Source: Mytilus edulis (Eukaryota > Mollusca > Bivalvia > Mytilida > Mytilidae). Taken from it: a stretch of DNA of 64,000 bases. The translations under genes were made by a program, and so were the position numbers. Positions 25,001 through 34,884 of this stretch are shown here, in pieces; position 1 is the first letter of the stretch, and each line of letters opens with the position of its first letter. The stretch is taken from assembly GCF_963676685.1 (NCBI RefSeq), contig NC_092344.1:47514830-47578829 (forward strand). The letters are read 5' to 3'. The notes below the pieces were generated by a model, which worked only from the letters and a program-made list of their open reading frames with translations, had not been told where the DNA came from and made no database searches.

Positions 25001-28000
25001 GACATATATTGAGGGAAATAGTCTATCTATCAAATTTTGTATATTAAAATGTTTTAAAAGATTCCTATACAGATGAATAGTATGTTTCTGTTTTGTTCTA
25101 TATGACATCAGAGAGAGATTTAAAAATCATGTTCTTATATGATGTATACCATATTTATAATAACATAGATGCAGTTTGCGCCCAGTGTAAACAGATACCA
25201 AAAGATGGTTTAAAGAGGTGTGGCCAGTGTCATGTGACCTTATACTGCAGTAGAGATTGTCAGTTAAAACACTGGAAGTTTAGTGGACATAGGAGCGATT
25301 GCACAGGTACGAAAGCATAAACTTTAAGGGATTCATCTTAGAATATGAACAACCAATAAATGGTGTAAACACATATCTGCTATAACTGTCAATCATATTT
25401 GATATATATATAGCATCCATAAAACTTTTGAAAAGATGATCACCAAAGGAGTAAAACTTATGGAAAATATAAGATCTTCTCTGCAGAACATAGATTTATA
25501 TCAAAGCTTATGAAATGATCACTGAACAGATTGGATTTTTTTTAATTTTAAATGCATGCAATGCATTGTTGAACATATCTTACTTAGATTTAAACAAACA
25601 CTTTAAATTCTTAAATGATATAGCTTAGATGTTGACTAGAAATAATTCAATGATATTACTTCTTTTATAGGATATGTGATTGCCAGACCATTTCATTATG
25701 GAGAAAAGGCTGGTGAAGGGTTTCATACATCTTTCTACAGAGTGATGGGATCAACTAAATCTGATGTTAAAGTCTATGTCAGAAATGCAAATGAAGCTGC
25801 ACAGAAAATGGCTTTTCTCACAAACAAAAGATTTGTTGTCAAAGTACAGGTTCCAATAGGTTAGTCTGACAAGTGTATGCCTTTCATCTATTTGTGACTC
25901 AGGGATTTCATTGATAAATTTTGTTTATAATTTTCAAATTTTAACTTGATGAACAACTACAAATACATGTAGTTAAAACTACTGATATAATACACATTGA
26001 AAGATTTAAAGATTCTTAAACAAGTATAAATGCTGGCTGAAAATTACAACACATTTTATAGAATCCCAATTATACTTGCAATACCTTGTTAAGGTGGTAC
26101 CTAACACTACAGGGAGATAACTCTGTAAAATCAGCTAAACGTTTTAATTACTTTGTGTTGTTAAGGGAATATTAAGCTTCTCAATGATCAAAATAAGTGT
26201 TTGTCAAACTACTATATAACCAGTGTAATTTTTCTGATAAAATGGTTGGTTCAAATTTTTTGAAATTTCTATATTTTTGTAAAAGGGTCAAAGTAAATAC
26301 TTTGTCAAAATTTTAAGAAAATTAAACGAGCCAAATTAATTTTAGTTAAAGTGTTGGGTACCACCTTTAATGAGTGAAAAATTTAACATTCTCAGTGAAA
26401 AAGATCATAATTATACAAACCATTTCAATCAAATATGTGTTAGATTTATATTTTGATATTTTTCTTCTATTACGAAATTACGTTTTTGATCTTTTTTTTT
26501 TATGAAGGTGCATCTTCAGGAGAGATGATGGTCTACAATGCAGACAGAAGTGTAGAGGGCTATGTTTATCATACAGAAAGAGGTAGTTAATGTTAACCAG
26601 TAACATTGTATATCACATTAAAGTTATTAGAAGCTTTATGTGTACTCCTACCTTTCCTATAATATTATGTCATCACTGAAATTAGTAAATGGGAAAAAAA
26701 ATCATTATGGTACACAGGACCAGGGATAATAATGGCTATATTATTGTTTTCTTTGTGTTTATAAGATTTTTTTGACAATTTTTCTTTATAATACAGTGTT
26801 TTCCATAAGAACCGGCCGCCGGCCAAATTGACCGGTTCAAGCAATTATTTGGCCGGTTCAATCGTCATCAGTCTAAAAAATTTGGGTGCATATTTTACTT
26901 ATACGACTATTTTTACATTTCGTAACTTTATTGATCTTTATTATTATCTTCAATTCTTGAAGTTTTATTTACGTTTGAGAGTTCCGGTTTGGATTTCTAT
27001 CGGAACACACGGCCGTTATCCATCGAAAGAGAAACTCCCGAGAGATATCGAGTATTTATGCAAGTCATGCCATGTCAAGGTCGTTAAAAACTTTCGTTTG
27101 TTGTTGAAGATGAAACGTTCCATTACAGATTTTTTCCCCTCAAAGCGACACAAAGGTGTGGATTTTTATGATAATACAATTTATAAAGTTTGCATGCATT
27201 GTTTTTCAATTTGTTCTGTTGTGTTTATAAACGGATAGTTTAAATCGCGAATGAATCGATGACATAGCAGTGTTCCAGCTAGGTCGTTTCAGAGGGCGCG
27301 GTGCCCACCCTTTTTTCAGTTGCGCCCGTGCCCTTTTTGACGATTTCGGGGCGTCCTGTGCCTTTTTCTAGGCGTCCTGCCCTTTTAGAGATCGATGGTG
27401 TTTGATTTCATTTCCTTGTTGACCCTATAATTAATATCGATTTTCATCATTAATCAAGGTAATTAATACCTGCAAGTTAAATTGACAACCTACTGACTTC
27501 ACTTGACAGCTTGTGTGTCTAACAAACTGTTAATTAACATTTATTACATGAGCTTTAGGTCATAAATTATCCGCGAATTTGAAGCGTTTGTAAATATATT
27601 TTCTCAGTTATTTCCCCCTTGTTTAGCCTCAATCAAATTTATTATCCTTCAAATGTTATTTACTATTAAAAATTGAAATAAACATGAATTTAATAAGAAA
27701 TTGCATAATTATGCATATTTAGTGATCAGAAATTTATTTTGAACTTGCAGAGATAAATATTTTGCAAATTATTTTTTATCTTTATACTTTTTTAAACGTC
27801 TGACAGATTATGATCACTACCTTTTCTTCAACATAGATATGATACCTATATGCGATAACTCCTGTAAACATGAGGAGAAGTATAATGATAAATACACTAA
27901 TAATTACAGTACACTAGCACCACACATTTCACATTAACTGTTTAATGGTTGATAACTATTTTTTAGTAAAAAAAATATAGTTTTACTTTAACTATCAAAA

Positions 28001-31000
28001 TAATGTTTGATTTACATCTTTAATAAAATATGCCTTTTATAAATTATCTTTCACGCGTTAAATGTGCACAACAGGCCTGAACACTTCAAACAAATACGGA
28101 AAAATTCCTACGATAAAGGAATATTTACAAATCAAATATGTGCACAATAATTTGCTGACAGAATCAAAAATATAATTTAATTTTGAAAAATTAAGTCACA
28201 CTTAACAAGAATACATGTACATTTGTACTCATGAAACTAAGACTTTAATAGTAGTTAGAAAATATCAATTGAGGGGCATTAAGATAAAGATGTAAATTAA
28301 AACTCTAATTTTGAAATAAAGAAAAAATGTGAATGTTACTTCTTGTGATCATTAACATTTGGCTTCATACTTAAACAGGTAAATATTTTTTATCCTTTTT
28401 TATGGTAATTTTCATTATGAATTATTGCCAATGGGGCCAATACATGTATATGTAGGAATCATTCCAATGCACTCAAAAACAATGTGTGATTATATATGAA
28501 GAGATGAAAAGTGTGACTTAATTTCAGATCCAATTTTGTTTGTTTAAGTTATGCATGGATGACTTGAAAAAGTTTTTTGTTTCAACTGCATGTTTATTTT
28601 TGGATTTGACCAATACAAATCATGTAAGTATATATAATTTAAGCCTTTAAAGATTTAGACATAACAAATCAATACAGAATAAAAAATAAGATGAAACAAC
28701 ATGTGATGTAGTTTTATCAGAAAGACAACACAAAATGTATTTTGAATTTAAAGGTTCTATATTTTTATAAATGAAGTAACTGTTGTAAACAGTATTTAAT
28801 CAAAGAACGATGCAATTTAGCAATTACATATATTGAAAATAACTGGTACATGTATGATGTTTATAATTTATATAAATATTTTTTTGAAACACACTCCATT
28901 AGCCGCATCATTTAATTTTTCTTTATTCAAGGTTGATAAGTTGTATTTACTATTATATGTTTCAGGCAATGACTGTGTTGACATTAATGGCAATGCAATA
29001 GATGAATCACCCTCCCCTACAAGTAGCTGCTATGATAAAGATCAGCATAGTGAAGAAAAAGAACCTGAGCCAGGATCTTCAACAGAAACGGCAACACACC
29101 CTACTAGTAGTTCTGTTAATGAACAGTCTCAATCTTCAAAAGATTATATCTCAATGCCAAATGAAAAGAGTTATGGTCCGTGGAATTTTAAACAATGTAA
29201 AACAAACGTAGAAGATTTATTTGAGAACAAAGCAGTACATTCCTTTTTTACATGTAAAGATGCTGACTGTTCAACTATTCATACTGATTCCCAGATCTTC
29301 AAAAAATTTAAACACTCCTGGCTTAACAGTAAAAATTGGTGGCTCTGTTTTGTTGAAAATGATGGCATGTTTTGTTTGGTTTGCAAAAAGCATCAGATGA
29401 AGCACCCACAAAACCAACGCAGTGTATTTGCCTCTACACCAAGTGTAAGATTCAAAATCGATTCTCTAAATACTCATGTGCAAAGTAAATTACATATTGC
29501 TGCTTTACAAAATGAGTTATTACAACAAGTTTCGGTATTCCATCAAGAAGTTATTAAGAAAACAGAAGTGAATAACACTGTTTTAAACCAAGTATTTTCT
29601 TCAGCATATTTCTTAATGAAAGAATTTGTAGCAAATAAAAAACTACTTCCACTCTTGCAGTTTATTGAAAAAATCTTTGAGGTTGAACATTTAAAGTTCT
29701 TTCAACACAGATCAGCAAGGTCACAAACTGAGATTTTTCGAACTCTGGGGGATGTGATGAAAGAAATAATGTTAGAGAATGTACGAAAGTCTAATGCGTT
29801 TGGATTGATGACAGATGAAGTGGCAGACATTTCTGTGAAAGAAAATTTAGTAACTTTTATACAGTACTACAGCTTTAAAGATGAAGAAACTAAAACAAAC
29901 TTTTTGTCCTGTAAAGATATTCTTGAGAAACACAATGCTGCTAATGCTGAGACAATAACTGGTCTGTTGCTTGAAGAACTTGAATCAGACAAGTTAGATG
30001 TTTCAAAACTTACAGGTTTCTCCTCTGATGGAGCTTCTGTGATGGTTGGTAAAAGAACAGGTGTCGCTACACGTCTCAGAGAAAAAAATCCATGTCTAAT
30101 AAACATCCACTGTGTATGCCACAAGCTTGCCCTTTCTTGTGCTGATTCTAACGAGTCCATCAGTTTTATCAAGAATATGGAAATTATTCTTCGTCAACTT
30201 TGGCAACTCTTTGAAAATTCACCGAAGAAAATGGCCATTTACTTAAAAACTCAGAAGGAATTGAAAAATATTACCATGGGGGATAAGGCCCAAAAAGTTG
30301 TAAGCAAAAGATTAAAGAAGGCATGTAGGACAAGATGGCTTAGTCTTGAATCATCAGTCAAAGCAGTATTTTCAGAATATGAAGTTATTCTTCATACATT
30401 AAGTAAGTTAGAAAAAGATGACGCAGCAGCATGTGGACTTTTAAAAAAGATGAAAGGTCTTAAGTTTCTTGGAGCTATATACATTTTAAATGACATTTTG
30501 CCAATACTAGCTGATTTATCAAGACTATTTCAGAAAGACTCTTTAAACTTTTCTGTGATATGCCCAGCAATTAACATGACAAAGGACAAGCTGAAACAAC
30601 TAATTGAGGAAGATAAACCTATTGAAAGTTTAAGAAATGATATAGATTCTTTCACAAATATGTGTGCAGAAATAAACTTGACAAAGAAAGATTCTGATGA
30701 ACTAACATCTCTTTTCAAAAAGTATGTCGATGCATTAATCAAAAACATTGATAGACGATTTGAAGATTGTGGAGAAGTCTTATCGTCTTTTGCAATTTTT
30801 GACCCAACACTTCTACCAAAAACTGATGAAACAGGATTTAAAGAGTATGGAGAAGATTCGATCAAAGTGTTGGGAGAACATTTCTATCAAGATGATGAAG
30901 AAGAAAAGAAAAATCAGAAAGCTGAAAAACTGCTGACAGAATGGCAAGGATTGAAATATCAGATCAATGACAATTTGAAAAAGATCATGCCTCAAGATGT

Positions 31001-32729
31001 GAAAGATGGAAAATCCAAAATTACAGCCACTGAATGGCTTTTAAACCAACTAGTCAGAAACAAATCATTTTGCAACTTCTATCCTAGTATAGTTTTTATT
31101 GCAGAAGTTGCATTGGCACTTCCAGTGTCCAATGCATGGCCTGAGAGAGGGGCTAGTGCATTAAAAAATGTTAAGACAAAGCAAAGAAACAGACTAACCA
31201 GCCACATGCTAGACTCAATTCTTCATGTATGTATAAACGGGCCACCTGTTGAGTCATTAGAAGGTGAAGCTCTTATCAAACGAGCAGTAACAACCTGGAC
31301 TGGTGCAAAAAATCGAAGACGATTACCAGCAAACAGAGCTCCTACATCTAAAGTACAAGAAAACACCATGACTTGTAAAGCACCTGTACTCGAAGATGCA
31401 AGTGTTCAGACAGAGACACCGACAGAAATTGTCACTATTGAAACTGAAGTCAGACAGACATTGAATGAAGTTCGAAATGCAATGAAAATCCTAGAACTTG
31501 ATGAAATGGATAATCTCTCCGAAGATGATTGTTCCTCTTCTGATGATTTAGATTAATAAATTTCATTTAACCAATTTGATAGTCTGAATTTTACCCACCA
31601 TGTTGTGTTGACTTGTCTAAGTACATTTGGTTATACGAGTTCTAAAAACAAGAAGATTTTCATTCTATTTTTATTTGTATTTCTATTACAACTTAAATAT
31701 ATCATGACAAAATGACAAAATTATTACAAAACAAAAGCTTATAAGACATGATAATATAGAATATAGTGTGCATCCTATCTATAATTAAATAATAATAAAT
31801 AAAATTGCTTGTATCCAATACAGAATAGAACAGTATTCTTAATTTTGTCAACGTTCATGACGTTTAAATTATAGTAGTATTCAAAGTCTTAAAATTGTGC
31901 AGACAAAATTTTTTAGAAAAAAATTCTCCTAATAATATGCCCATTTAACAAGCATGAAATATTGTCTTAAAATTCGTCAGATGCCAGGATTTTGAATCTA
32001 GATTTCAAAATTTTTTCGGGGGGGCAAGCCCCCCCGGACCCCCCCTATTATCCGGTGACCGCCTACTTATTCATTTTGGCCTGTTAGGCCAAAATGAATG
32101 GAAAACCCTGATAATAATAAAGTTATTAAATAATATAATAGATACATAATAAATATGGTAAATAATAATTAGATACAGATCTGTGCTACTACAATCATTT
32201 AGTGCTGATATTTTTACAGTTCATGCATCAAGATTAGTCACATAAAAGTCTACACTCAAATTATGACATCTTGGCCTTCATTTTCCACTTGAATGACTGT
32301 GATTGCGTTTTGTGTTGATATGCATTGCTTTAAAAAAATATAAGAAGATGTGGAAAGTATCCATTGAGACAACTATCAATCAGAGACCAAATAATGTAAA
32401 ACGTAATCAAGAAATAACTCTATTCTTTTGCTATATTGTGTATATGACCAATTCATTTCTTTATTCATTTAAGTTTTTAATCAGGAATTGATTCTTAAAA
32501 GTTGCTGTTATAATCATAATAAGCAAGTGAGTTGATGTATTGACCTGTATGGAGAATGTAAACTTTGAATAAATTTTACTTTCCAGGATATGAAAATTTG
32601 ACAAAAAGAATACAAACAGAAGGATTTATGGGTGTAAAAGCATTCTTTTGGGCAGAAATCATGACAGGTATTGATGAAGGCTGTTTTAAAATATTTCATG
32701 GAAAGTGTGCACCCTACCAGCAATGGTGA
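15913..32729 (+). CDS. Ankyrin-repeat and MYND zinc-finger protein (9 coding exons, 378 aa)
   Basis: Coding exons: 15913-16053, 16509-16595, 17890-17983, 23981-24100, 24322-24471, 25169-25306, 25671-25859, 26508-26582, 32587-32729. All borders are GT/AG, phases agree throughout (0,0,1,1,1,1,1,1), and the sum is 1137 nt. Residues 50-190 are ankyrin repeats (TALHFAV, TPLFLAT, TPLHGAALQG, TPMELAK). Residues 201-242 are a MYND finger with all eight ligands: C201, C204, C215, C218, C224, C228, H238, C242. Residues 244-378 form a domain I do not recognise. An acceptor at 15901/15902 just before the ATG implies a 5' non-coding exon upstream. MYND fingers bind proline-rich peptides and ankyrins bind proteins, so a scaffold or regulator is likely; catalytic function is not indicated. 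The last intron (6 kb) carries a sense-oriented hAT transposon. Confidence 0.85.
16509..16595 (+). CDS. Ankyrin-MYND gene, coding exon 2
   Basis: TTTTTCAG|ATATTATGG ... CAGAAT|GTAAGT, phase 0 to 0. Encodes the first ankyrin repeat (VNATDKAGMTALHFAV). Confidence 0.85.
16836..17285. mobile_element. 450-bp near-perfect palindrome (fold-back element)
   Basis: Left arm ATAGAATGAAATTCAAAACA (16836) is mirrored by TGTTTTGAATTTCATTCTAT (ends 17285). The arms run about 215 bases, through GGCTGTGGCCATTGATTGAC / GTCAATCAATGGCCACAGCC and CTGGGACAATTTACGTGAAC / GTTCACCTAAATTGTCCCAG, to a centre near 17060. It lies in intron 2 of the ankyrin-MYND gene. No coding. A MITE reduced to its inverted repeats, or a snap-back duplication. 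Confidence 0.8.
17890..17983 (+). CDS. Ankyrin-MYND gene, coding exon 3
   Basis: CAACAG|ATTACTGC ... CACAG|GTCGGT. Ends in phase 1, required by exon 4. A better-looking donor 4 bases later (CG|GTAAAT) would create a stop in exon 4. Confidence 0.8.
18353..19129. mobile_element. MITE with palindromic CGTACG-rich ends
   Basis: Inverted terminal repeats of at least 41 bp with two mismatches: GTTCCAGACCATACGAGTAT at 18353 and ATACTCATACGGTCTGGAAC ending 19129. Each end continues into arrays of the 16-bp palindrome ACCGTACGCGTACGGT and variants (18377-18475 and 19030-19110). The AT-rich centre has no coding. Flanks ATATAT/ATATAC are compatible with a short duplication but too simple to prove. Located in intron 3 of the ankyrin-MYND gene. 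Confidence 0.8.
19954..20396 (+). repeat. 26-bp minisatellite, 17 units, each with an octamer motif
   Basis: The unit TGCATAAGGTTGATTTCTAT followed by CTCATT repeats with a 26-bp period and few changes. I count 17 TGCATAA occurrences, 16 of them inside ATTTGCAT, the exact POU-factor octamer. One unit near 20200 has an extra partial repeat and the one near 20340 is 3-4 bases shorter. In intron 3 of the ankyrin-MYND gene. Confidence 0.9.
21187..22245 (+). repeat. Dispersed repeat with ~145-bp internal units bearing TGACCTTGACCTC
   Basis: Starts near GTCGAGCCTGCAACTTTTG and ends near GCGAGACATTTCAGCG. The inside holds about six diverged units of roughly 130-155 bp sharing TTGACCTCATTTTCATGGTTC (near 21370, 21525, 21670, 21815, 21935, 22080). 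I recall this as a common mussel repeat. Class unknown and no long frame. Confidence 0.65.
22352..23230 (-). mobile_element. 'TATACGACCGCA' element, inverted (copy 3)
   Basis: The plus strand begins TATATGACCGCAAAAAATAA, then a CGTCATCGTCAGCGTC run, then ~160-bp units in inverse orientation (GGAAGCTTGGGATTGATTTT, AGGAATTATGGGCCCAAAGG, repeated near 22660, 22840, 22995, 23150). Units match those at 5050-5680. The outer left end of the element is not clear. Confidence 0.65.
23438..23606. mobile_element. MITE of CTGTAAATTC family (diverged)
   Basis: Ends CTGTAAATTCAGAATTATTG (23438) and TAAATTTACAG (23606), with TA at 23607-23608 on the right. Related to 24521-24730 and 39770-39976. Confidence 0.5.
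23981..24100 (+). CDS. Ankyrin-MYND gene, coding exon 4
   Basis: AAATCAG|GTCGCT ... AATATAG|GTATGA. Encodes RYPSVEISKHLIEQGKADIN and TGATPLHGAALQGN. Confidence 0.85.
24322..24471 (+). CDS. Ankyrin-MYND gene, coding exon 5
   Basis: TTTTCAG|ATTGTATAAG ... GCTGTGG|GTAGGT. Last ankyrin repeat (DGTTPMELAKDDASRTLL) and linker. Confidence 0.85.
24521..24730. mobile_element. MITE of CTGTAAATTC family
   Basis: CTGTAAATTCAGAAATTAAT at the left and TTTGGAATTTACAC at the right, flanked by TA (24519-24520, 24731-24732). Sits 50 bases downstream of the exon 5 donor of the ankyrin-MYND gene. TA duplication suggests a Tc1/mariner-type transposase in trans. Confidence 0.6.
25169..25306 (+). CDS. Ankyrin-MYND gene, coding exon 6 (MYND finger)
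   Basis: Contains the entire MYND finger, from CAQC to HRSDC. The acceptor is ambiguous: AACATAG|ATGCAG (25169) or GATGCAG|TTTGCG (25175). Both are in phase and differ by two residues, and neither has a strong pyrimidine tract. Donor CACAG|GTACGA. Confidence 0.85.
25671..25859 (+). CDS. Ankyrin-MYND gene, coding exon 7
   Basis: TTTATAG|GATATG ... CCAATAG|GTTAGT. Encodes the start of the unassigned C-terminal domain (YVIARPFHYGEKAGEGFHTS...). Confidence 0.85.
26093..26366. mobile_element. TTAA-flanked MITE with TIR GGTGGTACC, copy A
   Basis: Left GGTGGTACCTAACACTACAG, right GTGTTGGGTACCACCT, flanked by TTAA at 26089-26092 and 26367-26370. About 85 percent like the copy at 34109. In intron 7 of the ankyrin-MYND gene. 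Confidence 0.8.
26508..26582 (+). CDS. Ankyrin-MYND gene, coding exon 8
   Basis: TTTATGAAG|GTGCATC ... GAAAGAG|GTAGTT. 25 codons (ASSGEMMVYNADRSVEGYVY...). Confidence 0.75.
27110..31556 (+). CDS. hAT transposase, two exons, 878 aa
   Basis: Exons 27110-27155 (AAAG|GTGTGG) and 28966-31556 (TTTCAG|GCAATG) join in phase: a one-base remainder plus GC makes Gly16. Exon 1 encodes only MKRSITDFFPSKRHK. After an acidic Ser/Thr-rich linker (17-80) there is a TTF/BED-like C2H2 finger near 150-195 (FCLVC...H....H). The RNase-H-like catalytic core has D299 (LMTDE), D370 (FSSDGASV) with CVCHKLAL after it, and E742 in NAWPERGAS. The C-terminal dimerisation region RNRLTSHMLDSIL ends in an acidic tail. This order is that of hAT transposases related to KIAA1586/ZNF862-like sequences; the sub-family is my judgement. 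All three catalytic acidic residues are present. An upstream ATG in exon 2's frame (28833) lies in the intron and gives an unlikely hydrophobic start. Confidence 0.85.
27268..27420 (+). mobile_element. Left-end fragment of a second hAT-like family
   Basis: Starts CAGTGTTCCAGCTAGG, resembling the ends of 57147-58237 (CAGTGCTCTAGCTAG), followed by GCGCCCGTGCCC and GCGTCCTGCCC blocks. No matching right end found before 28900. It lies inside the transposase intron. Confidence 0.4.
32335..32400 (+). repeat. Fragment of 'AAGAAGATGTGG' repeat
   Basis: TAAGAAGATGTGGAAAGTAT...GAGACAACTATCAATCAGAG, the 5' start of the family only. It sits between the hAT element and the last exon of the ankyrin-MYND gene. 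Confidence 0.6.
32587..32729 (+). CDS. Ankyrin-MYND gene, last coding exon
   Basis: CTTTCCAG|GATATG, encodes YENLTKRIQTEGFMGVKAFF and IDEGCFKIFHGKCAPYQQW and stops with TGA at 32727. It lies beyond the hAT element, so the 6-kb intron must be removed for a full protein. Confidence 0.8.
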
Positions 32730-34104
32730 ATGAACTGCATTGTGTATTTGTCTAAAGACTTGTAGCATTAATGCTTTATTTTCTTTGCTATGGATGTAAT
32801 TCAATGAAGAGTCTGACATTCAAGACATGTATGCAGTAAACTGAGTTTGAACAAAAAATTGTGTGGTTTCTAGTGCTTACAATGAAAAAAAATGTTTGTT
32901 TATTTTTATATTTACAGTGTATACTATGTGAAATGGTATGTAAATATTTATATACATTGAATTCTGTCTAGAAAAAATCCCATTGGCTTACACCTTTTTA
33001 AGACTTGAATTCAATGATTGTGCTACTCTAATAAGCTATAAAGTTGAACTTTGCTTTTCTTTTATTTACTGTTATTTGGCCTTGGGTATAACCATTGCCC
33101 ACATATTTACCAGTGGGCAAACTCATGACTGTTTGTTTAAACGGTAAAAGGTTTGACTTTTTGCAAATATTTATCGAAATACACTACCTTCATTGAAATA
33201 TTGTGTTTGAAAGAATAACAAAATCTATTTGAAAAGTGCATACATGCTGTTAACAATTGTTTATACAATAAATTTGAAGTTAATCTAAATTTTCCATTGA
33301 AGTCTAATTTGTTTTTGCATCAAAGCTTAAATTAGTACAACACATAAAAACTTCACCTATGTCAGTTTCTCCTCATACTGAAAAATTTTACACTTTCAAG
33401 AGAATTTTTTATCTAAAAAATGCAGACCATCTCAGATTGTTTATATGTATGTTATATGTTTGTTTTCTGTTATTTTTTATAAATAGTTTACAATAATCAC
33501 CTGTTGATCTCTAGATGTATTATTGATTTTTTTTGTGTCAGGCTGTTGTATATCTTACATGCTTACTTATTGATAATATATAATTGTGGGATTTGCATTC
33601 AGAAATTATCATTATTATTCATTTATCAAAAGGTATCAATCATTTCATGAAAATATTTTTATTTTCTAAAGATGCATTTCTCGACAGCAACTGATTCTTA
33701 GATTTTTAAATATATAGGAAAGAATATAAACTGAATATTGAATTGTTTATAATGGTTGTCTTTTTTCCCTGTTTGTTTAAAAAAAATGATATGGAAGTTA
33801 ATGTATGTGTAATATTTTACATGCATATTAGAAAAAAATTATCTTTTCAACATAACTTCCAATAAGATCCAATTTATAGATATGTAGTTCATTGTTGATG
33901 AGAAGGTTAAAAAACATATTTTATATAACTCAAAACAAATCAGTCTTTTGGAAGTTAAGAAATGAACATATTGAAAGTAAATAAAGAAAAGATGTTTGCA
34001 GAAACTGTCATTGCTTAAATATTATTTCTTTAAATGAACATGATTTGAGTTCTCTGTATATAATAGTCATAAGATGTTATCAACCATTCAGTTGTTGACT
34101 TGTG
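32730..34104 (+). other. Probable 3' untranslated and downstream region
   Basis: Very AT-rich, no frames. Several AATAAA-like signals. Confidence 0.4.
33267..33272 (+). terminator. Candidate polyadenylation signal of the ankyrin-MYND gene
   Basis: First clear AATAAA downstream of the stop (about 540 bases), in AT-rich sequence. Other candidates occur further on, near 33980. Confidence 0.35.
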
Positions 34105-34108
34105 TTAA

Positions 34109-34359
34109 GGTGGTACCTAACACTACAGGGAGATAACTCTGTAAAGTCATCTAAATGTTTTAATTACGTTGTGTTGTAAAGGGAATATTAAGCTTCTCAA
34201 TGATCAAAATTGGTGTTTGTCAAACTGCTATATAAACGGTTGGTTCAAAATTTTTGAAATTTTGATATTTTTGTTAAAGGGTCAAAGCAAATACATTGTC
34301 AAAATTTTATGAAAATTAAACGAGCCAAATTGATTTTAGTGAAAGTGTTGGGTACCACC
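34109..34359. mobile_element. TTAA-flanked MITE with TIR GGTGGTACC, copy B
   Basis: GGTGGTACCTAACACTACAG to GTGTTGGGTACCACC, with TTAA at 34105-34108 and 34360-34363. About 25 bases shorter than copy A, mainly from loss of the stretch corresponding to 26220-26245. Confidence 0.8.
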
Positions 34360-34884
34360 TTAATCATTCCAAAAGGGGAAAACATTCCAATTATTTTGTA
34401 TTCTGTTTTGTACAAATATTGTTTTTGCTATTAAAGAAAAAACATTTAATACAGTCTTGACTTCTGTTATTTTCTTTTATAAATTCCAAATATAATGTAA
34501 AAGAATACTAATTATCAGGAAATTTTTGTTGTATATCTAATTTCTACGATGTTTTTTTTTTTTTAACTTTTGATTTTTTTATTTCCAACAATTACAACAT
34601 ATACATGACATACATACAGTATAATACATATAAGATAGATACAATGTCATTTTTATAAATAAATCTTAATTGGAAATATTTTACATTTTCTATTGAAAAG
34701 ATAAAGAAATAAAAAATTAAAAAAATTAAAAATAAATAAATAAATAAATAACGAAGGAAAACAAAACACAAAAAACAAAAACAAAACACAAAAGGATTAT
34801 CCAGTTACATCCCTATCTATATTTTAAATATCAAATAATTATGTTGAACAAAAATTGACATTTCTACGATGTTCATGGGAGTAG

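Larger units (their letters stand above)
26794..32110 (+). mobile_element. Apparently autonomous hAT DNA transposon, 5.3 kb
   Basis: Terminal inverted repeats CAGTGTTTTCCAT (26794) and ATGGAAAACCCTG (ends 32110), 12 of 13 paired. Flanks are ATAATA on both sides (26788-26793, 32111-32116), a 6-bp duplication, though the site is simple sequence. Subterminal regions are GC-rich and palindromic: GGCCGCCGGCC and ACCGGTTC on the left, GGGGGGGCAAGCCCCCCC and TTTTGGCC-TGTTA-GGCCAAAA on the right. It carries a two-exon transposase gene without visible stops. Inserted in the last intron of the ankyrin-MYND gene, same orientation. Confidence 0.85.

Noticed and set aside
26828..27238. 136-codon open frame at the left end of the hAT element as a separate gene
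   Set aside because: Only its internal ATG at 27110 fits a gene; the rest has no domain and overlaps TIR/subterminal sequence.
28833..28965. Start of the 907-codon open frame at 28833 as the transposase N-terminus
   Set aside because: The first 44 codons are hydrophobic and intron-like, and a clean acceptor at 28966 joins in phase to the ATG exon at 27110, which gives a typical hAT start.
29867..30172. Antisense open frames within the transposase gene
   Set aside because: Shadows of the coding strand; the sense frame has clear domain motifs.
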